DNA of 5,574 nt from JAHEJA01 sp965656445 (lineage in GTDB: Bacteria > Pseudomonadota > Alphaproteobacteria > Rhodobacterales > Rhodobacteraceae), in NCBI GenBank assembly GCA_965656445.1, contig CBFHKO010000026.1, forward strand, positions 1-5,574, read 5' to 3'. This document shows positions 5,118 through 5,574 of this stretch, one piece after another (position 1 is the first letter of the stretch; each line of letters starts with the position of its first letter). The notes below the pieces were generated by a model that saw nothing but the letters and a program-made list of their open reading frames with translations, was not told the origin of the DNA and searched no databases. Both the position numbers and the translations under genes were made by a program.

Positions 5118-5574
5118 CTGCGCCTTACTGCGATAGGTGCGTGTTCCACCGCGCCCTCCAGATGAGCGCCCTTTTGATTTGACGGCCGCTTCGCTTGCGG
5201 CTTCGATCGCGGATTGGCGGGCCAATGGATCATCGGACACAGCCAGATCGACGGCCTCTAGGCGTTTGACCTCGTCCCTGAGGCGCGCAGCTTCTTCGAA
5301 TTCAAGGTTTTCAGCCGCTTTGCGCATATCGGTTCTGAGACCATCCAAGACCGCTTGAAGGTTGGCACCAGCAAGGGGTTTATCAATCGTCGCCGTCACA
5401 CGTGACATGTCTGTGTCCCCTTGGAAGAGACCAGCCAAGACATCATCAACATTCTTTTTCACGGTCGCAGGGGTAATGCCATGCTTTTCGTTATATGCGA
5501 TTTGCTTGTCGCGCCGACGATTGGTTTCCGCCAAGGCCCGTTCCATCGATCCCGTGATGCGATCTGCATACATG
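5106..5574 (-). CDS. uvrB: UvrABC system protein B, C-terminal part (runs off right edge)
   Basis: These are the last 155 codons of UvrB, the helicase-like damage-verifying subunit of nucleotide excision repair. The visible part begins in the end of helicase domain 3 with MYADRITGSMERALAETNRRR and continues YNEKHGITPATVKKNVDDVL, both strongly conserved in UvrB. Near the C-terminus is the UVR domain, LRTDMRKAAENLEFEEAARLRDEVKRLEA (about residues 84-112 of the fragment), the coiled-coil hairpin that contacts UvrC. A lysine- and arginine-rich tail, ending KAQKKH, follows. The first methionine in the window is internal; the real start, the nucleotide-binding domain and any SOS operator lie beyond the edge. 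It is convergent with pip, with 20 bases between the stop codons. Confidence 0.96.
   Translation of the reverse strand, partial: MYADRITGSMERALAETNRRRDKQIAYNEKHGITPATVKKNVDDVLAGLFQGDTDMSRVTATIDKPLAGANLQAVLDGLRTDMRKAAENLEFEEAARLRDEVKRLEAVDLAVSDDPLARQSAIEAASEAAVKSKGRSSGGRGGTRTYRSKAQKKH

Noticed and set aside
5573..5573. Methionine at the right edge as the start of a short 155-residue protein
   Set aside because: The sequence is the conserved interior of UvrB, and the frame continues beyond the window. This is a window-edge truncation, not a gene start.

Overview
The window looks like a core chromosomal segment of an alphaproteobacterium of the order Rhodobacterales, most likely a marine member of the Roseobacter group. 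This is judged from memory of protein families, not from a search. The Rieske protein, the cytochrome b start, the branched-chain aminotransferase and the PetR-type response regulator all match Rhodobacter-type sequences closely, and base composition is moderate for that group. I see no mobile element, CRISPR array, tRNA or rRNA.

Layout, left to right. On the minus strand, positions 1-710 hold the beginning of the cytochrome bc1 operon: petA (Rieske iron-sulfur protein) followed by the first 45 codons of petB (cytochrome b), which runs off the left edge. Positions 711-1061 are non-coding. They hold the petA 5' region (a candidate promoter and a leader hairpin) and the rho-independent terminator of the next gene. 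On the minus strand, 1062-1931 is ilvE (branched-chain amino acid aminotransferase). It is divergent from a two-gene plus-strand operon, petP (MarR family) and petR (OmpR-family response regulator), at 2099-3310. The ilvE/petP intergenic region carries an inverted repeat placed like an operator. petR meets ubiG (minus strand, ubiquinone O-methyltransferase) end to end with no intervening base. ubiG is divergent from pip (prolyl aminopeptidase, plus strand, 4135-5085). pip converges on the 3' end of uvrB (minus strand, excision nuclease subunit B), which runs off the right edge. A hairpin formed partly from the stop codons of pip and uvrB lies between them.

The respiratory theme is clear. petA and petB encode two of the three catalytic subunits of the quinol:cytochrome c oxidoreductase, ubiG makes the ubiquinone that this complex oxidises, and petP-petR are the regulators long known beside the bc1 operon in Rhodobacter capsulatus. 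ilvE, pip and uvrB are housekeeping genes for amino acid metabolism, peptide turnover and DNA repair.

I do not see a novel multi-gene system. The items worth a second look are small: the inverted repeat shared by the ilvE and petPR promoters, a kinase-less response regulator paired with a MarR protein, compact convergent gene ends, and leader or operator-like palindromes. Several annotated starts should be shorter than the longest open frame (ilvE, petP, petR, ubiG), based on Shine-Dalgarno placement and family N-termini.
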